From Chloroflexota bacterium (GTDB lineage: Bacteria; Chloroflexota; Anaerolineae; UBA4142), in NCBI GenBank assembly GCA_016215025.1, contig JACRMI010000036.1:1-35778 (forward strand): 35,778 nucleotides of DNA, given 5' to 3'. The position numbers and the translations under genes were made by a program. Below are positions 7,581 to 15,536 of the stretch, in pieces; position 1 is the first letter of the stretch, and each line of letters opens with the position of its first letter. The notes beneath the pieces are model-generated. The model was not told where the DNA came from, made no database searches, and saw nothing but the letters and a program-made list of their open reading frames with translations.

Positions 7581-8327
7581 CTATTCCATCATTGCGGGAG
7601 CTTTGTCACGTTCGACCGTCATGCCGCACACCGGATCCGTCGCCATCGCGACGATTTCCTTGAATTGTCCATCTTCTAACCACAACACGCGATCGGCAAT
7701 GTCCTTGATGCGCTGATCGTGCGAGACGATGACGACACTGCGACCTTGCTCTTTGGCGATGCGCCGCAACAGCCGCATGATCTCGTGTCCGATTTTCGAA
7801 TCGAGATTCGCGGTCGGTTCGTCGGCGAGAATCAACGCGGGATCGTTGACGAGCGCGCGCGCAATGGCGACGCGCTGCTTTTCGCCGCCCGAAAGTTTTT
7901 CGGGCAAAAAGTTTAACCGCTTGTCTAAACCGAGTTCGCCCAAAATAGCCGCTGCCTTTTTGCGCGCCGCGCTGCTTTTCACGCCGCCCAGTTCCGCAAC
8001 AATCGCCACATTTTCAACGGCGGTTAGCGCGGAAAGCAAATTGAAATCCTGAAAAATAAAACCGAATTGGCGCAGGCGAATATCGGGCAAGCGTCCTTCG
8101 GCGAGCGCGCTGATGGTGGTGCCGTTCAGTTGAATCGTTCCTTCCGTCGGTTTGAGCAACGCGCCCAGCATCGAGAGCAGCGTCGTCTTGCCCGATCCCG
8201 ATGGTCCCATAATCAACACGATCTCGCCCGGCGCAACGGCGAGCGAAACGTCGCGCACCGCCGCAACCTGGGTTGTGCCAGAGCCGTAGCGTTTAGTGAC
8301 GTGGGTGACTTGGAGTCGGTTTGACAT
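7581..8327 (-). CDS. ABC transporter ATPase (LolD/MacB type) with partial C-terminal YHS domain
   Basis: 248 residues up to an amber stop. The ATPase core is complete: Walker A GPSGSGKTT (about 42-50), Q loop QDFN, signature LSGGEKQRVAIARAL, Walker B LILADEPTANLD, and H loop VIVSHD. It should energise the two FtsX-like permeases encoded upstream in the operon, as in MacAB-type macrolide/lipid exporters. After the core a tail MATDPVCGMTVERD starts a YHS metal-binding domain that is interrupted by TAG and continues in frame to 7491 (see that entry). The ribosome site GAGGA precedes the ATG. An ABC ATPase carrying a YHS domain is unusual and hints at metal- or redox-linked control; the amber codon may have removed that control. 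Confidence 0.9.
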   Translation of the reverse strand: MSNRLQVTHVTKRYGSGTTQVAAVRDVSLAVAPGEIVLIMGPSGSGKTTLLSMLGALLKPTEGTIQLNGTTISALAEGRLPDIRLRQFGFIFQDFNLLSALTAVENVAIVAELGGVKSSAARKKAAAILGELGLDKRLNFLPEKLSGGEKQRVAIARALVNDPALILADEPTANLDSKIGHEIMRLLRRIAKEQGRSVVIVSHDQRIKDIADRVLWLEDGQFKEIVAMATDPVCGMTVERDKAPAMME

Positions 8328-8347
8328 TTTGATTCCTCGTTGCTGGT

Positions 8348-8424
8348 GTCATTGCGAGGAGCGATTTTTGCGACGAAGCAATCCCCAACAAAGACAGAGA
8401 TTGCTTCGCTTCGCTCGCAATGAC
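8348..8424. repeat. Intergenic palindromic repeat (GTCATTGCGAGG type)
   Basis: The gap between permease and ATPase holds GTCATTGCGAGGAGCG (from 8348) and, inverted, CGCTTCGCTCGCAATGAC (to 8424), with GAAGCAATC and GATTGCTTC as inner arms. It is a long imperfect hairpin of a type widely scattered in Chloroflexota-like genomes. It sits inside the operon, so transcripts would carry it as a stem-loop that may shape the relative mRNA levels of the two genes. Confidence 0.75.
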
Positions 8425-8431
8425 CCTAGTA

Positions 8432-9544
8432 TCACTTTCCCCGAAAGACCATCGCCGGATCGAGTCCTGCGATTTGGCGGATGGGCAACAGCGCAGAGAC
8501 GGATGCGATGATGATCGACACGCCGCTGACCTTGACGAGTGACTCGCCGCTGATTTCAAGCACGAGTGGCAGATCGAGCTGCGGCACAAGAATGGTTAGA
8601 GCAAACGTGAACGCAAATCCCAACGCCAGCCCTAGCCCAACGCTGATAAACGCTTGTCCCAGTACCACGCGATACAAATCGCCGTTGTGCGCGCCGAGCG
8701 CCTTGAGGACGCCGTACTCGGCGCGCCGTGCAAGCGTCGCCGTGTACACCGTCAATGCCATCACCGCAAGTCCGATCAAAAAGCCGACGAGATTCATAAT
8801 CGTAATCAAATCGGTGCTCATGTCTTTGATGACCTGGCGCTCTTGCGACGCAAATTGCGGGCGCGTTTGCGCAGTGACTTTCGATACTTGATTTTCGATG
8901 CGCGCCGCGACGGCATCGGCGGATTCGTTCGGCGCGATTTTTGCCAGCACATAACTCACCGCGCTGGCATTCGGTTGCAAGCGACTCCAATCTTTCTTGC
9001 CGATAAATGCGACCGAGCCAGTGATCGTTGCCGAGCCATCGGACAATCCTGCAATCGTAAATTCTTCGCCCAACACTTTGACGGTATCGCCGATGGCAAC
9101 TCCGGCGCGCTCAGCCAATCCGCGATCCAGGATGATTTGTTTTTTGCCAGGGAGCGATTCACCCGCGACGACGCGCCAGGGTCCGCCCATCTCCAACTCG
9201 TTCGGCAAGCCGATGATGTAGGCGGCATTGCGGTCCTTGCCCATTTCGATGAAACCGGTCAGATACAAAATCGGCGTGGCGGATTCAACGCCCGCGACAT
9301 TCCGAATCCGATCTGTCGTCGATGCGTTCAATGCGGAATACGCCATGTGCATATTGCGGACATTTTCTTGCGACACCCATATATCCGCGCCGGAATTATC
9401 GATATACGCTGTGACTTGATGCTCTACGCCGGTCATCACGGCATCGAGCGAGAGAATGAGCAAGAGCGCGAGCGCCACACCGCCCACCGAAATCAAAAGT
9501 CGGGCTTTGCTTTGAAACAAGTTGCGAAAGGCGAGACGAAGCAT
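8432..9544 (-). CDS. ABC transporter permease, FtsX/MacB family (second of two)
   Basis: 370 residues with the family layout: one N-terminal TM helix (about 17-37), a large extracytoplasmic MacB_PCD-like domain (40-245; IWVSQENV, ATPILYLTGF, VKVLGEEFTIAGL), then three C-terminal TM helices (about 250-365) forming the FtsX domain, with the typical EYGVLKALGA motif. With its partner at 9616-10713 it should form the membrane dimer driven by the ATPase at 7581. The start ATG abuts the dispersed 23-bp repeat and has no visible Shine-Dalgarno; translation may depend on coupling or on structure in the leader. The two permeases are clear paralogues. Confidence 0.9.
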   Translation of the reverse strand: MLRLAFRNLFQSKARLLISVGGVALALLLILSLDAVMTGVEHQVTAYIDNSGADIWVSQENVRNMHMAYSALNASTTDRIRNVAGVESATPILYLTGFIEMGKDRNAAYIIGLPNELEMGGPWRVVAGESLPGKKQIILDRGLAERAGVAIGDTVKVLGEEFTIAGLSDGSATITGSVAFIGKKDWSRLQPNASAVSYVLAKIAPNESADAVAARIENQVSKVTAQTRPQFASQERQVIKDMSTDLITIMNLVGFLIGLAVMALTVYTATLARRAEYGVLKALGAHNGDLYRVVLGQAFISVGLGLALGFAFTFALTILVPQLDLPLVLEISGESLVKVSGVSIIIASVSALLPIRQIAGLDPAMVFRGK

Positions 9545-9567
9545 GGAAATTCAGGGAAATGAAGGAA
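9545..9567. repeat. Dispersed 23-bp repeat (second copy at 4482-4504)
   Basis: It is an exact inverted copy of 4482-4504. The 71-bp gap between the two permease genes (9545-9615) consists almost entirely of GGAAATGAAGG-like units followed by complementary TTCCTTTATTTCC units, which can fold into an imperfect hairpin. Confidence 0.6.
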
Positions 9568-9615
9568 ATGAGGGAAATCCAGAGTTCCCCTAGTTCCTTT
9601 ATTTCCTTGTTCCTT

Positions 9616-10713
9616 TCATTTGCGAAATACTTCTGCCGGTGCGAGTCCTGCGACCACGCGCGCGGGAAAGAGCGCGGCGACGAGCGCCATGACCAAGCCC
9701 GCGCCCAGCGACTCTGCAACGGCGGTCGATTCGTACACGATCAAGAATTGTGGACGCAGGTTCATGATGAGTTGCGCCGCGCCATACGCCATCGCGACGC
9801 CGAGCGCCGAGCCAACCCCCGCGGCGATGAGCGCCTGAATCGTCACGACGCGATACAACATTCCATTGCGCGCGCCAATCGCTTTGAGGACGCCGTACTC
9901 GCGCTGCCGTTCCACTGTCGCCGTGTAAATCACCAAGCCGACGACGAGCGCGCCGACGAGAAACGCAATCGCCGCCATGAGTTGAATCGGCGCGGCGAAC
10001 ACTTTGCCGAACAGTTTCAAATCGTTAGCGATCACATCGCCTTTATTCTGCGCCGTAACGCCCGATACGTCTTCCAAGCGCGCGAGCAACTCGTCGGTGC
10101 CGATACGTTCGGACGGCGTAACGAGCAAGAAACTGGTCGCATCCGGCGCGCGCAAGAGCGACTCGATGGCCGATTTGCGAACGAACAGATAACTCGTCAT
10201 CCACGAATTCGTCCCCTCGGACAATCCGACAATCGTGAAATCACGATCCAAGATTTCGACTTGGTCGCCGAGCATCATATGGTGTTGCTGTGCGAGAATC
10301 GTATCGAAGACAAGTTCCTTGTCGTTCTTTGGTTCACGTCCCGCGCTGATGTCCCAGGGTCCGCCGCCAGTTTCTGGATCATAGCCAACGAGATACGCCG
10401 GTTGTTTTTTGTCATGCAGATCCATGATGACGAACTGAGAAAGAATCGGGATGACTTTGGCTGCGCCGCGCGCTTTGACCGAACCTTGCGCGCCGGAAGG
10501 CAAACGCGAGGAAATGCCCAGCAAATTTTCCACGCCGTCTTGCGCGACGACGATAGTGCCAGGTTCGTTGTCGAGGTACGCTGCGATTTGGGCGTTGATG
10601 CCGACGAGAAAACCATTGAGCAAAAGAATCAACATCACCGCAAGTGCAACGCCGCCGATGCTTAACCCCAATCGCGTTTTGTCTTTGAGTAAATTTCGCC
10701 AGGCAATTTTCAT
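9616..10713 (-). CDS. ABC transporter permease, FtsX/MacB family (first of two)
   Basis: 365 residues: an N-terminal TM helix (about 16-36; LGLSIGGVALAVMLILL), an extracytoplasmic domain (40-240) and three C-terminal TM helices with EYGVLKAIGARNGMLYR, the usual FtsX cytoplasmic-loop motif. It is the promoter-proximal gene of the efflux operon permease-permease-ATPase-adaptor. A 9-2-9 perfect dyad (10717-10736) lies just before the start and includes a GAGGT that may serve as ribosome site. Export of a lipophilic compound or envelope component is the likely role from family knowledge; the substrate cannot be read from sequence. Confidence 0.9.
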   Translation of the reverse strand: MKIAWRNLLKDKTRLGLSIGGVALAVMLILLLNGFLVGINAQIAAYLDNEPGTIVVAQDGVENLLGISSRLPSGAQGSVKARGAAKVIPILSQFVIMDLHDKKQPAYLVGYDPETGGGPWDISAGREPKNDKELVFDTILAQQHHMMLGDQVEILDRDFTIVGLSEGTNSWMTSYLFVRKSAIESLLRAPDATSFLLVTPSERIGTDELLARLEDVSGVTAQNKGDVIANDLKLFGKVFAAPIQLMAAIAFLVGALVVGLVIYTATVERQREYGVLKAIGARNGMLYRVVTIQALIAAGVGSALGVAMAYGAAQLIMNLRPQFLIVYESTAVAESLGAGLVMALVAALFPARVVAGLAPAEVFRK

Positions 10714-10716
10714 CTA

Positions 10717-10736
10717 AAAATGACCTCGGTCATTTT
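10717..10736. promoter_or_regulatory. Perfect 20-bp dyad operator in front of the efflux operon
   Basis: AAAATGACC-TC-GGTCATTTT (10717-10736) is a perfect 9-2-9 inverted repeat ending three bases before the permease ATG and overlapping the stop codon of the upstream gene. AT-flanked TGACC/GGTCA dyads are typical TetR-family operators in front of efflux genes. No TetR gene is visible in the window, so the regulator would act in trans. It also resembles a very short hairpin, but no T-run follows, so a terminator is less likely. Confidence 0.5.
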
Positions 10737-11334
10737 ACAATTCCCAGTAATTCACTAACTCGATGTCAGTCGATTTTCGCAGCTTGGCTTGAAGCCAATG
10801 CTTGCGGCGGCATTGCACCGCGACGAGAATGCGCGTGCTCGGATCGCGCTGCGCCATCGCGATAATATTCGACAGCATGGTCGCGTTCGTTTCTTCCCAG
10901 GCGTGACGACCGCGAGCGCCGCAAGTCAATTCTTCCATCGAACAAATGATGCCGCACGCGTGGCTGACCATCGCCGAATTCACGTGGCGCGCATCGTTGG
11001 CAGTCCGTTGCAATCCGTTAAGCATTGCATCCAACGCGCGAATCACTCCTGCCCTTACGCTTGATTGCGGCGCGCGGAGTTCGTTGCTTGACGCGGCTCC
11101 AATCGGCGCGATGACCGTATCGCTGCGCCGTGCGATGGGAATCAATGCCTCGCGCACTTCAAGCGGCGCGGTCGCCAAATCACCGCGCTCAAATTCGTCG
11201 CGCGCGATTTCAACGCCGAGCAAATCGGGCTGTGTTTCCGAGACGATGCGCGCAAGTTCCGCAAGGTCGTAGCGAATCGGTTGCGTATGTAATTCGGCAA
11301 GTGTGCCGAGTAGAGCTAGACGAGTTTTGGTCAT
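10735..11334 (-). CDS. Conserved-looking protein of unknown function (weakly TraB-like N-terminus)
   Basis: 199 residues, soluble, with no signal peptide. The N-terminal part (LALLGTLAELHTQPIRYDL, then ETQPDLLGVEIARDEF) follows the strand-helix-strand pattern seen at the start of TraB/PrgY-like proteins, where a family motif LLGTxH and a 'pD.vaVE' strand occur, but the match is weak. The second half has three cysteines (HACGIICSMEELTCG) and an end rich in basic residues (QCRRKHWLQAKLRK). It starts six bases after the methyltransferase stop with a poor ribosome site, so translational coupling is likely. No function is assigned. Confidence 0.55.
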   Translation of the reverse strand: MTKTRLALLGTLAELHTQPIRYDLAELARIVSETQPDLLGVEIARDEFERGDLATAPLEVREALIPIARRSDTVIAPIGAASSNELRAPQSSVRAGVIRALDAMLNGLQRTANDARHVNSAMVSHACGIICSMEELTCGARGRHAWEETNATMLSNIIAMAQRDPSTRILVAVQCRRKHWLQAKLRKSTDIELVNYWEL

Positions 11335-11340
11335 CGCGAT

Positions 11341-11988
11341 TCACGGTTTGCGCCCACGATAGAGCGCGAGCGTCCCAACCATCGTGGAGAATCGCGTCAC
11401 GATTTCCACATTTTGAAATCCCGCGCGGCGAAACATTTTGGGCAGGCATCCGCGCGTCAAGTCGTCCGTTCGTTCCAGTCGCCCGAAGAGAGTTGCAATG
11501 ATGCGCGCGTACAGATTTTGCGGCTCGCCAAAATCGACGATGAGTAATTCGCCGCTTGGTTTGAGAATGCGGTACACTTCATTAAGCGTGCGCTGCTTGT
11601 CTTCCGTCGTCAAATGATGAAAGACCAAACTCGACACGACGCGATCAAAGGATTGGTTCTCGTACGGCAGTTGATATGCCATGCCTTCGTCGAACGTGAT
11701 CTTGACGTTTTGCTGTGCCGCTTTTGCGCGTGCGATGCTCAGGACGGCAGGATCGCCGTCGATGCCGATGATTTCTGCGTTGGGGTGCGCCTGCTTGAGA
11801 AGTACGGTAAGCGTCCCTGTGCCAGCACCCAAGTCTAGAACGCGGTAACCGCGTAGAATGTGCGCTTCATCGATGAGTCGGCGTTTGAACGTGAATTCGT
11901 GCATGCCCCAACGCAAAAGCGGATCGAAGAGCGGCGTCAGAATGTTAAAGCGCAGGGCTGGAATATATTTCGAATCCTTGCTCATCAT
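11341..11988 (-). CDS. Class I SAM-dependent methyltransferase (UbiE/Methyltransf_11-like)
   Basis: 215 residues with a Rossmann methyltransferase core: motif I VLDLGAGTGTLT, motif II IIGIDGDP, motif III region ITFDEGMAYQLPYENQSFD, and VVSSLVFHHL (motif IV). A basic N-terminal helix region precedes it. The IIGIDGDPAVLS acidic residue would bind the SAM ribose. The C-terminal part (YARIIATLFGRLERTDDLTRG) should form the acceptor site. The ribosome site GAGGAGAAA is strong; a second ATG follows the first immediately. It leads a short transcript with the unknown 10735-11334 gene. The methyl acceptor is not deducible; quinone, lipid or small-molecule acceptors are all possible. Confidence 0.85.
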   Translation of the reverse strand: MMSKDSKYIPALRFNILTPLFDPLLRWGMHEFTFKRRLIDEAHILRGYRVLDLGAGTGTLTVLLKQAHPNAEIIGIDGDPAVLSIARAKAAQQNVKITFDEGMAYQLPYENQSFDRVVSSLVFHHLTTEDKQRTLNEVYRILKPSGELLIVDFGEPQNLYARIIATLFGRLERTDDLTRGCLPKMFRRAGFQNVEIVTRFSTMVGTLALYRGRKP

Positions 11989-12051
11989 TTTCTCCTCGCG
12001 GCGAGGATATCACAACACCCACACTCCCACACGCGTAAAACTACCTGTTGT

Positions 12052-12633
12052 CTACAGATTCTGGATCGCCCATAACGCGGCTTCGGTTCTGGATTTGACT
12101 TGCAGCTTGCCGTAGACGTTGGCAAGATGCCCTTCGACCGTTCGGACGCTGAGGTAGAGTCTTTGCGCGATGTCCTTATTGCTCGACCCTTGCGCGAGGA
12201 GCGACAGTACTTCGCGTTCGCGTTCGGTCAATGGCTCAATCAATTGGTTGGTCGAGGTGTGGGCTGCAAGCGATGACACGACTTGTTTCGCAATCGGAGG
12301 TGGCAAATAGGTTTCGCCGCGTGCGACTTGGCGCAGCGCATCCAGCAATTCTTCGACCGAGGCGTTTTCCAAAACAATACCGGACGCGCCCACATCGATC
12401 CATGCGCGCGAATCAGCAGAATCATGCAAGAGGGCAACGAATCTTAAAGGTACGCGCTCTGGCTTGCGATCACGTATATCCCACAGCGCGACGTCGAAAT
12501 CAGCGGCGGTAAGATTTACATCCTCCGCTTCGCCGATCTGTTTGATGTGGGGCTGTCCGCGCAGGAGGGTCGCGAGTCCTGTGCGAATTAATCTCCGCGG
12601 GCTGACCACGACAATGCGAATCGAAAATGGCAT
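12052..12633 (-). CDS. LuxR-type regulator with degenerate receiver domain
   Basis: 193 residues. The C-terminal HTH (about 130-190) is canonical: LTEREREVLSLLAQGSSNKDIAQRLYLSVRTVEGHLANVYGKL. The N-terminal 120 residues keep the receiver fold pattern, but the acidic pocket after strand 1 is missing (RIVVVSPRRLIRTGL has no Asp). D52 (ALWDIRDR) occupies the phospho-acceptor position without its usual surroundings. It is therefore probably a phosphorylation-independent (ligand- or partner-controlled) regulator. It is divergent from ccmF, and the shared 253-bp region holds a phased array of CGCCA-N2-TGGCG sites, so it is a good candidate to control cytochrome c maturation. Confidence 0.85.
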   Translation of the reverse strand: MPFSIRIVVVSPRRLIRTGLATLLRGQPHIKQIGEAEDVNLTAADFDVALWDIRDRKPERVPLRFVALLHDSADSRAWIDVGASGIVLENASVEELLDALRQVARGETYLPPPIAKQVVSSLAAHTSTNQLIEPLTEREREVLSLLAQGSSNKDIAQRLYLSVRTVEGHLANVYGKLQVKSRTEAALWAIQNL

Positions 12634-12691
12634 GGGCTAGATTCCTGCATTTTACTCTCCCATTCTACGATTCTTTTGCTCCAAACGATAC

Positions 12692-12799
12692 GGCACATTG
12701 GCGCGTATCGGAGTAGGCAATTTGGCGTACACGCAAACTAAGTTTCTAGTCCAGTCGGCGATGCGCCATTTGGCGTGTCTCGTAATGCGCCAAATGGCG
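12692..12799. promoter_or_regulatory. 24-bp phased operator array between the LuxR-type gene and ccmF
   Basis: CGCCATTTGGCG (12764-12775) and CGCCAAATGGCG (12788-12799) are perfect 5-2-5 dyads starting 24 bp apart. Half sites TTGGCG at 12698-12703 and 12722-12727 fall on the same 24-bp grid as TTGGCG at 12770-12775 and ATGGCG at 12794-12799; only the step at 12740 is empty. A possible -10 element TATGAT lies at 12819-12824, putting the last dyad over the -35 region, as expected for an activator or a promoter-occluding repressor. The rest of the 253-bp gap shows no gene. Confidence 0.55.
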
Positions 12800-12886
12800 G
12801 TTTAGGGTGTGCAGAATCTATGATAAGGTGAGATGGCTCGTATCGGATATTCGAGAGCGAGTAAAACACCAATGAAGGGTAATGCT

Positions 12887-14971
12887 ATGGCAGACTTGAC
12901 GATGGCTGATCTGGGATATGTTTCTTTGCTCCTCAGTTTATTTTTGTGCCTGTATGCAGCCGGCGCAGCGTTTTACGCCGTGAGGCGTAATCGTCTTGAA
13001 TTTTTTGCCAGCGCGCGCAATGCGATATTTGCCGTCGCCGCTCTGACGACCATCGCCGTGGGCGTCCTCGAATGGGCGCTCATCACCCATCAATTCCGCT
13101 TTGAATACGTCGCTCTCCAAACCAGTCGCGTGCAACCATTGCTCTACAACATCTCGGCATTGTGGGGCGGGCAAGAAGGTTCGTTGTTATTTTGGGCGTG
13201 GCTCCTCGCCGTTTTTTCTGCCCTCGTTTTGATTCAGAATCAGTACAAAAATCAAGAATTGATTCCGTACGTTCTGATCGGATTGGCGATCTCCACTGCA
13301 TTTTTCCTCGCCTTGATGACGATTGTCGTCGATCCATCGAAAACTGGGTCCATACTTTTGACGCCGTTTACGAAGGATGGCTTGCAAGCACTCGTCGGTA
13401 ATCCATTTCGCATGCTGCCCTTTACGCCCGCCGATGGCAATGGTTTGAATCCGCTGCTTCAAAATCCTGGAATGTTTTTTCATCCAGTGACGCAATATCT
13501 CGGCTACGTTGGCTTTACGATTCCATTTGCGTTTGCGATGGCGGCTCTCTTCACGCGGCGGTTGAGCGACGTGTGGATTCGCACGACCCGACGCTGGACG
13601 CTGGTCTCGTGGCTCTTCCTTTCACTCGGTTTGTTGTTCGGAATGCAATGGGCGTACACCGAATTGGGCTGGGGCGGCTTCTGGGGTTGGGACGCGGTGG
13701 AAAATGCATCGCTCATGCCATGGCTAACGGGCACAGCATTTTTGCACAGCGTGATGATTCAAGAACGGCGCGGCATGTTGAAAATGTGGAACCTCGTTCT
13801 CGTGATGCTCACTTTTGTCCTTTCGATTCTCGGCACGTTCATCACGCGCAGCGGCGTCATCCAATCGGTGCATGCCTTCGGTGTATCGAGTTTAGGTCCT
13901 TGGTTTCTCGGGTTCCTCGCGGCGACGCTGCTCTCATTCCTCTACTTGCTGTTCAATCGAATGGACGAGTTGAAGGAAGAGAACGAACTCGACTCGTTGC
14001 TCTCGCGCGAATCGTCGTTCTTGCTCAACAATTTGATTTTGGTCGGCGCGGCGTTTGCGACGTTGTGGGGTACGATTTTTCCGATGGTCAGCGAAGCAAT
14101 GGTCGGCAAAAAAATTACGGTCGGCGCGCCCTTCTTTAATCAGGTCAACGGTCCCATTTTCTTTGGGCTGCTCGTTCTGATCGGTATTTGTCCACTCATT
14201 GGCTGGCGGCGGGCGACGGGGGAGAATCTCGTGCGCAACTTTTTGCGCCCGTTTGCCGTCGCCATCGTCACCGCCATCGTCTTGTTCCTGCTCGGCGTGC
14301 AGAACTTGATCGGACTGGCAGCGTTTAGCGCAGTCGCATTCGTGGTGGTGACGATCTACCTCGAATATTATCGCGGTGTCCTGGCGCGCATGCGACAGTA
14401 CAGCGAAAACCCCTTGACGGCAATGGTCAATCTCATCGGCAACAATCGGCGGCGCTACGGCGGCTACATCGTTCACATTGGCGTGATTCTTGCTGCCGTC
14501 GGCATTGCGGGAGTGTTGGGTTTTCAATCCGAAACGCAAGCCAACTTGAAACCGGGCGAATCGGTCCAACTCAAGCAATACACGCTCACGTTCGACGGCT
14601 TGCAAATTTATCCGACGGAGAACCATCAGGTGATCGCAGCACGGATGCGTGTGTCGGAGAATGGAAATCCGATCGGCATACTTTCGCCGGAGAAGGATTA
14701 CTACGAGGATGCAAACGACGGTCAGGGACAATGGACGACCGAAGTGGCGGTGCGAACGACCGCGCTGGAAGATTTGTATTTGATTCTTGCCGCGTTTGAT
14801 AGCCAAACTGGTACCGCGACCCTGAAGATTCTGGTCAATCCGCTCGTGGTATGGTTGTGGGTTGGCTTCGCGCTGTTGGTCGTCGGCACGGTGATCGCGG
14901 CGTTGCCCGATCCGCGCGAAGCACACGCGATGGCGCGGGCACGGCTGAAAGAAGCAGTCGCTCAAGCGTAG
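12887..14971 (+). CDS. ccmF: Cytochrome c heme lyase CcmF
   Basis: 694 residues with about 14-15 TM helices. The tryptophan-rich WWD heme-binding signature is clear (ELGWGGFWGWDAVENASLMP), as is the upstream LWGGQEGSLLFWAW segment, with periplasmic-side histidines around it. A large outside domain near the C-terminus (FQSETQANLKPGESVQL onward) matches the CcmF layout. CcmF joins heme delivered by CcmE to apocytochrome c thiols. The start is set at 12887 because AAGGG lies seven bases upstream; the frame is open further up. It is the first gene of ccmF-ccmI-like-ccmC-ccmD. No ccmE, ccmA or ccmB is in the window. Confidence 0.95.
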   Translation: MADLTMADLGYVSLLLSLFLCLYAAGAAFYAVRRNRLEFFASARNAIFAVAALTTIAVGVLEWALITHQFRFEYVALQTSRVQPLLYNISALWGGQEGSLLFWAWLLAVFSALVLIQNQYKNQELIPYVLIGLAISTAFFLALMTIVVDPSKTGSILLTPFTKDGLQALVGNPFRMLPFTPADGNGLNPLLQNPGMFFHPVTQYLGYVGFTIPFAFAMAALFTRRLSDVWIRTTRRWTLVSWLFLSLGLLFGMQWAYTELGWGGFWGWDAVENASLMPWLTGTAFLHSVMIQERRGMLKMWNLVLVMLTFVLSILGTFITRSGVIQSVHAFGVSSLGPWFLGFLAATLLSFLYLLFNRMDELKEENELDSLLSRESSFLLNNLILVGAAFATLWGTIFPMVSEAMVGKKITVGAPFFNQVNGPIFFGLLVLIGICPLIGWRRATGENLVRNFLRPFAVAIVTAIVLFLLGVQNLIGLAAFSAVAFVVVTIYLEYYRGVLARMRQYSENPLTAMVNLIGNNRRRYGGYIVHIGVILAAVGIAGVLGFQSETQANLKPGESVQLKQYTLTFDGLQIYPTENHQVIAARMRVSENGNPIGILSPEKDYYEDANDGQGQWTTEVAVRTTALEDLYLILAAFDSQTGTATLKILVNPLVVWLWVGFALLVVGTVIAALPDPREAHAMARARLKEAVAQA

Positions 14972-14986
14972 CTTCAAAGGATTGCA

Positions 14987-15514
14987 ATGATTTTAATCAC
15001 GATAGCGTTGCTCATTATCGCGGTAATTGCCTTCGCGGCGTATCCCCTCTTTCAACGAACTGATGAATTGGATGTGGTATTCGTCGGCGCGACGGATCCG
15101 ATGTGGGAGAATTTGGTGACGCAGCGCGACGCAACTTATGGGGCGATCAAAGATTTGGAAAACGATCATACGATGGGCAAGTTGTCCGATGTGGATTATC
15201 GAACGCTGCGCGCCAAATATGAAACCAAAGCAGTAACTATTCTGCAAGAGTTGGATGGACTCGTTGGAAAGAAACCCAGCGTGCAAACCAACAGCGCAAC
15301 CGATGACGACATCGAGCGCGAAATCGTAAGCTTGCGGCGCGCGCCAAAGAATGGCAAACTAGAGTGTCCGACCTGCGGTGCTCCACACTTGAGCGAGGAT
15401 GTGTTTTGCGCCAAGTGTGGCACGTCGCTTAAAGGCATTCGCTGTCCATCATGTGGGCAACGGGCAACAGTAGGTGACAAGTTCTGCGCCAAGTGTGGCA
15501 CAGCCATCAATTAA
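14987..15514 (+). CDS. CcmI-like membrane protein with double zinc ribbon
   Basis: 175 residues: an N-terminal TM helix (2-20), a coiled helical region (45-95) with AIKDLENDHTMGKLSDVDY, and a C-terminal pair of zinc ribbons built from four CxxC knuckles (CPTCG, CAKCG, CPSCG, CAKCG). The helical motif (xaixDLexdhxxGKlsdxDY) is that of the N-terminal part of CcmI/CycH, which in classical systems chaperones apocytochrome c to the heme lyase. The usual periplasmic TPR part is replaced here by cytoplasmic-type zinc ribbons. It lies 15 bp after ccmF and 22 bp before ccmC, inside the ccm operon. Its role in apocytochrome handling is inference. Confidence 0.75.
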   Translation: MILITIALLIIAVIAFAAYPLFQRTDELDVVFVGATDPMWENLVTQRDATYGAIKDLENDHTMGKLSDVDYRTLRAKYETKAVTILQELDGLVGKKPSVQTNSATDDDIEREIVSLRRAPKNGKLECPTCGAPHLSEDVFCAKCGTSLKGIRCPSCGQRATVGDKFCAKCGTAIN

Positions 15515-15536
15515 GTGATGGCGGCTGGAGGGCAAA

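Noticed and set aside
8293..8589. Minus-strand open frame spanning the 8348-8424 repeat
   Set aside because: It consists of permease sequence in a wrong frame and repeat sequence; no support as a gene.
8654..10665. Two long plus-strand open frames opposite the permease genes
   Set aside because: The minus-strand permeases have clear FtsX motifs and TM patterns; the plus-strand products are Arg/His/Asp-rich and start without ribosome sites.
13934..14977. Long open frame antisense to ccmF
   Set aside because: It is a shadow of ccmF in GC-rich DNA: its translation is low-complexity, rich in Arg, His and Gln, and has no ribosome site or family motif.
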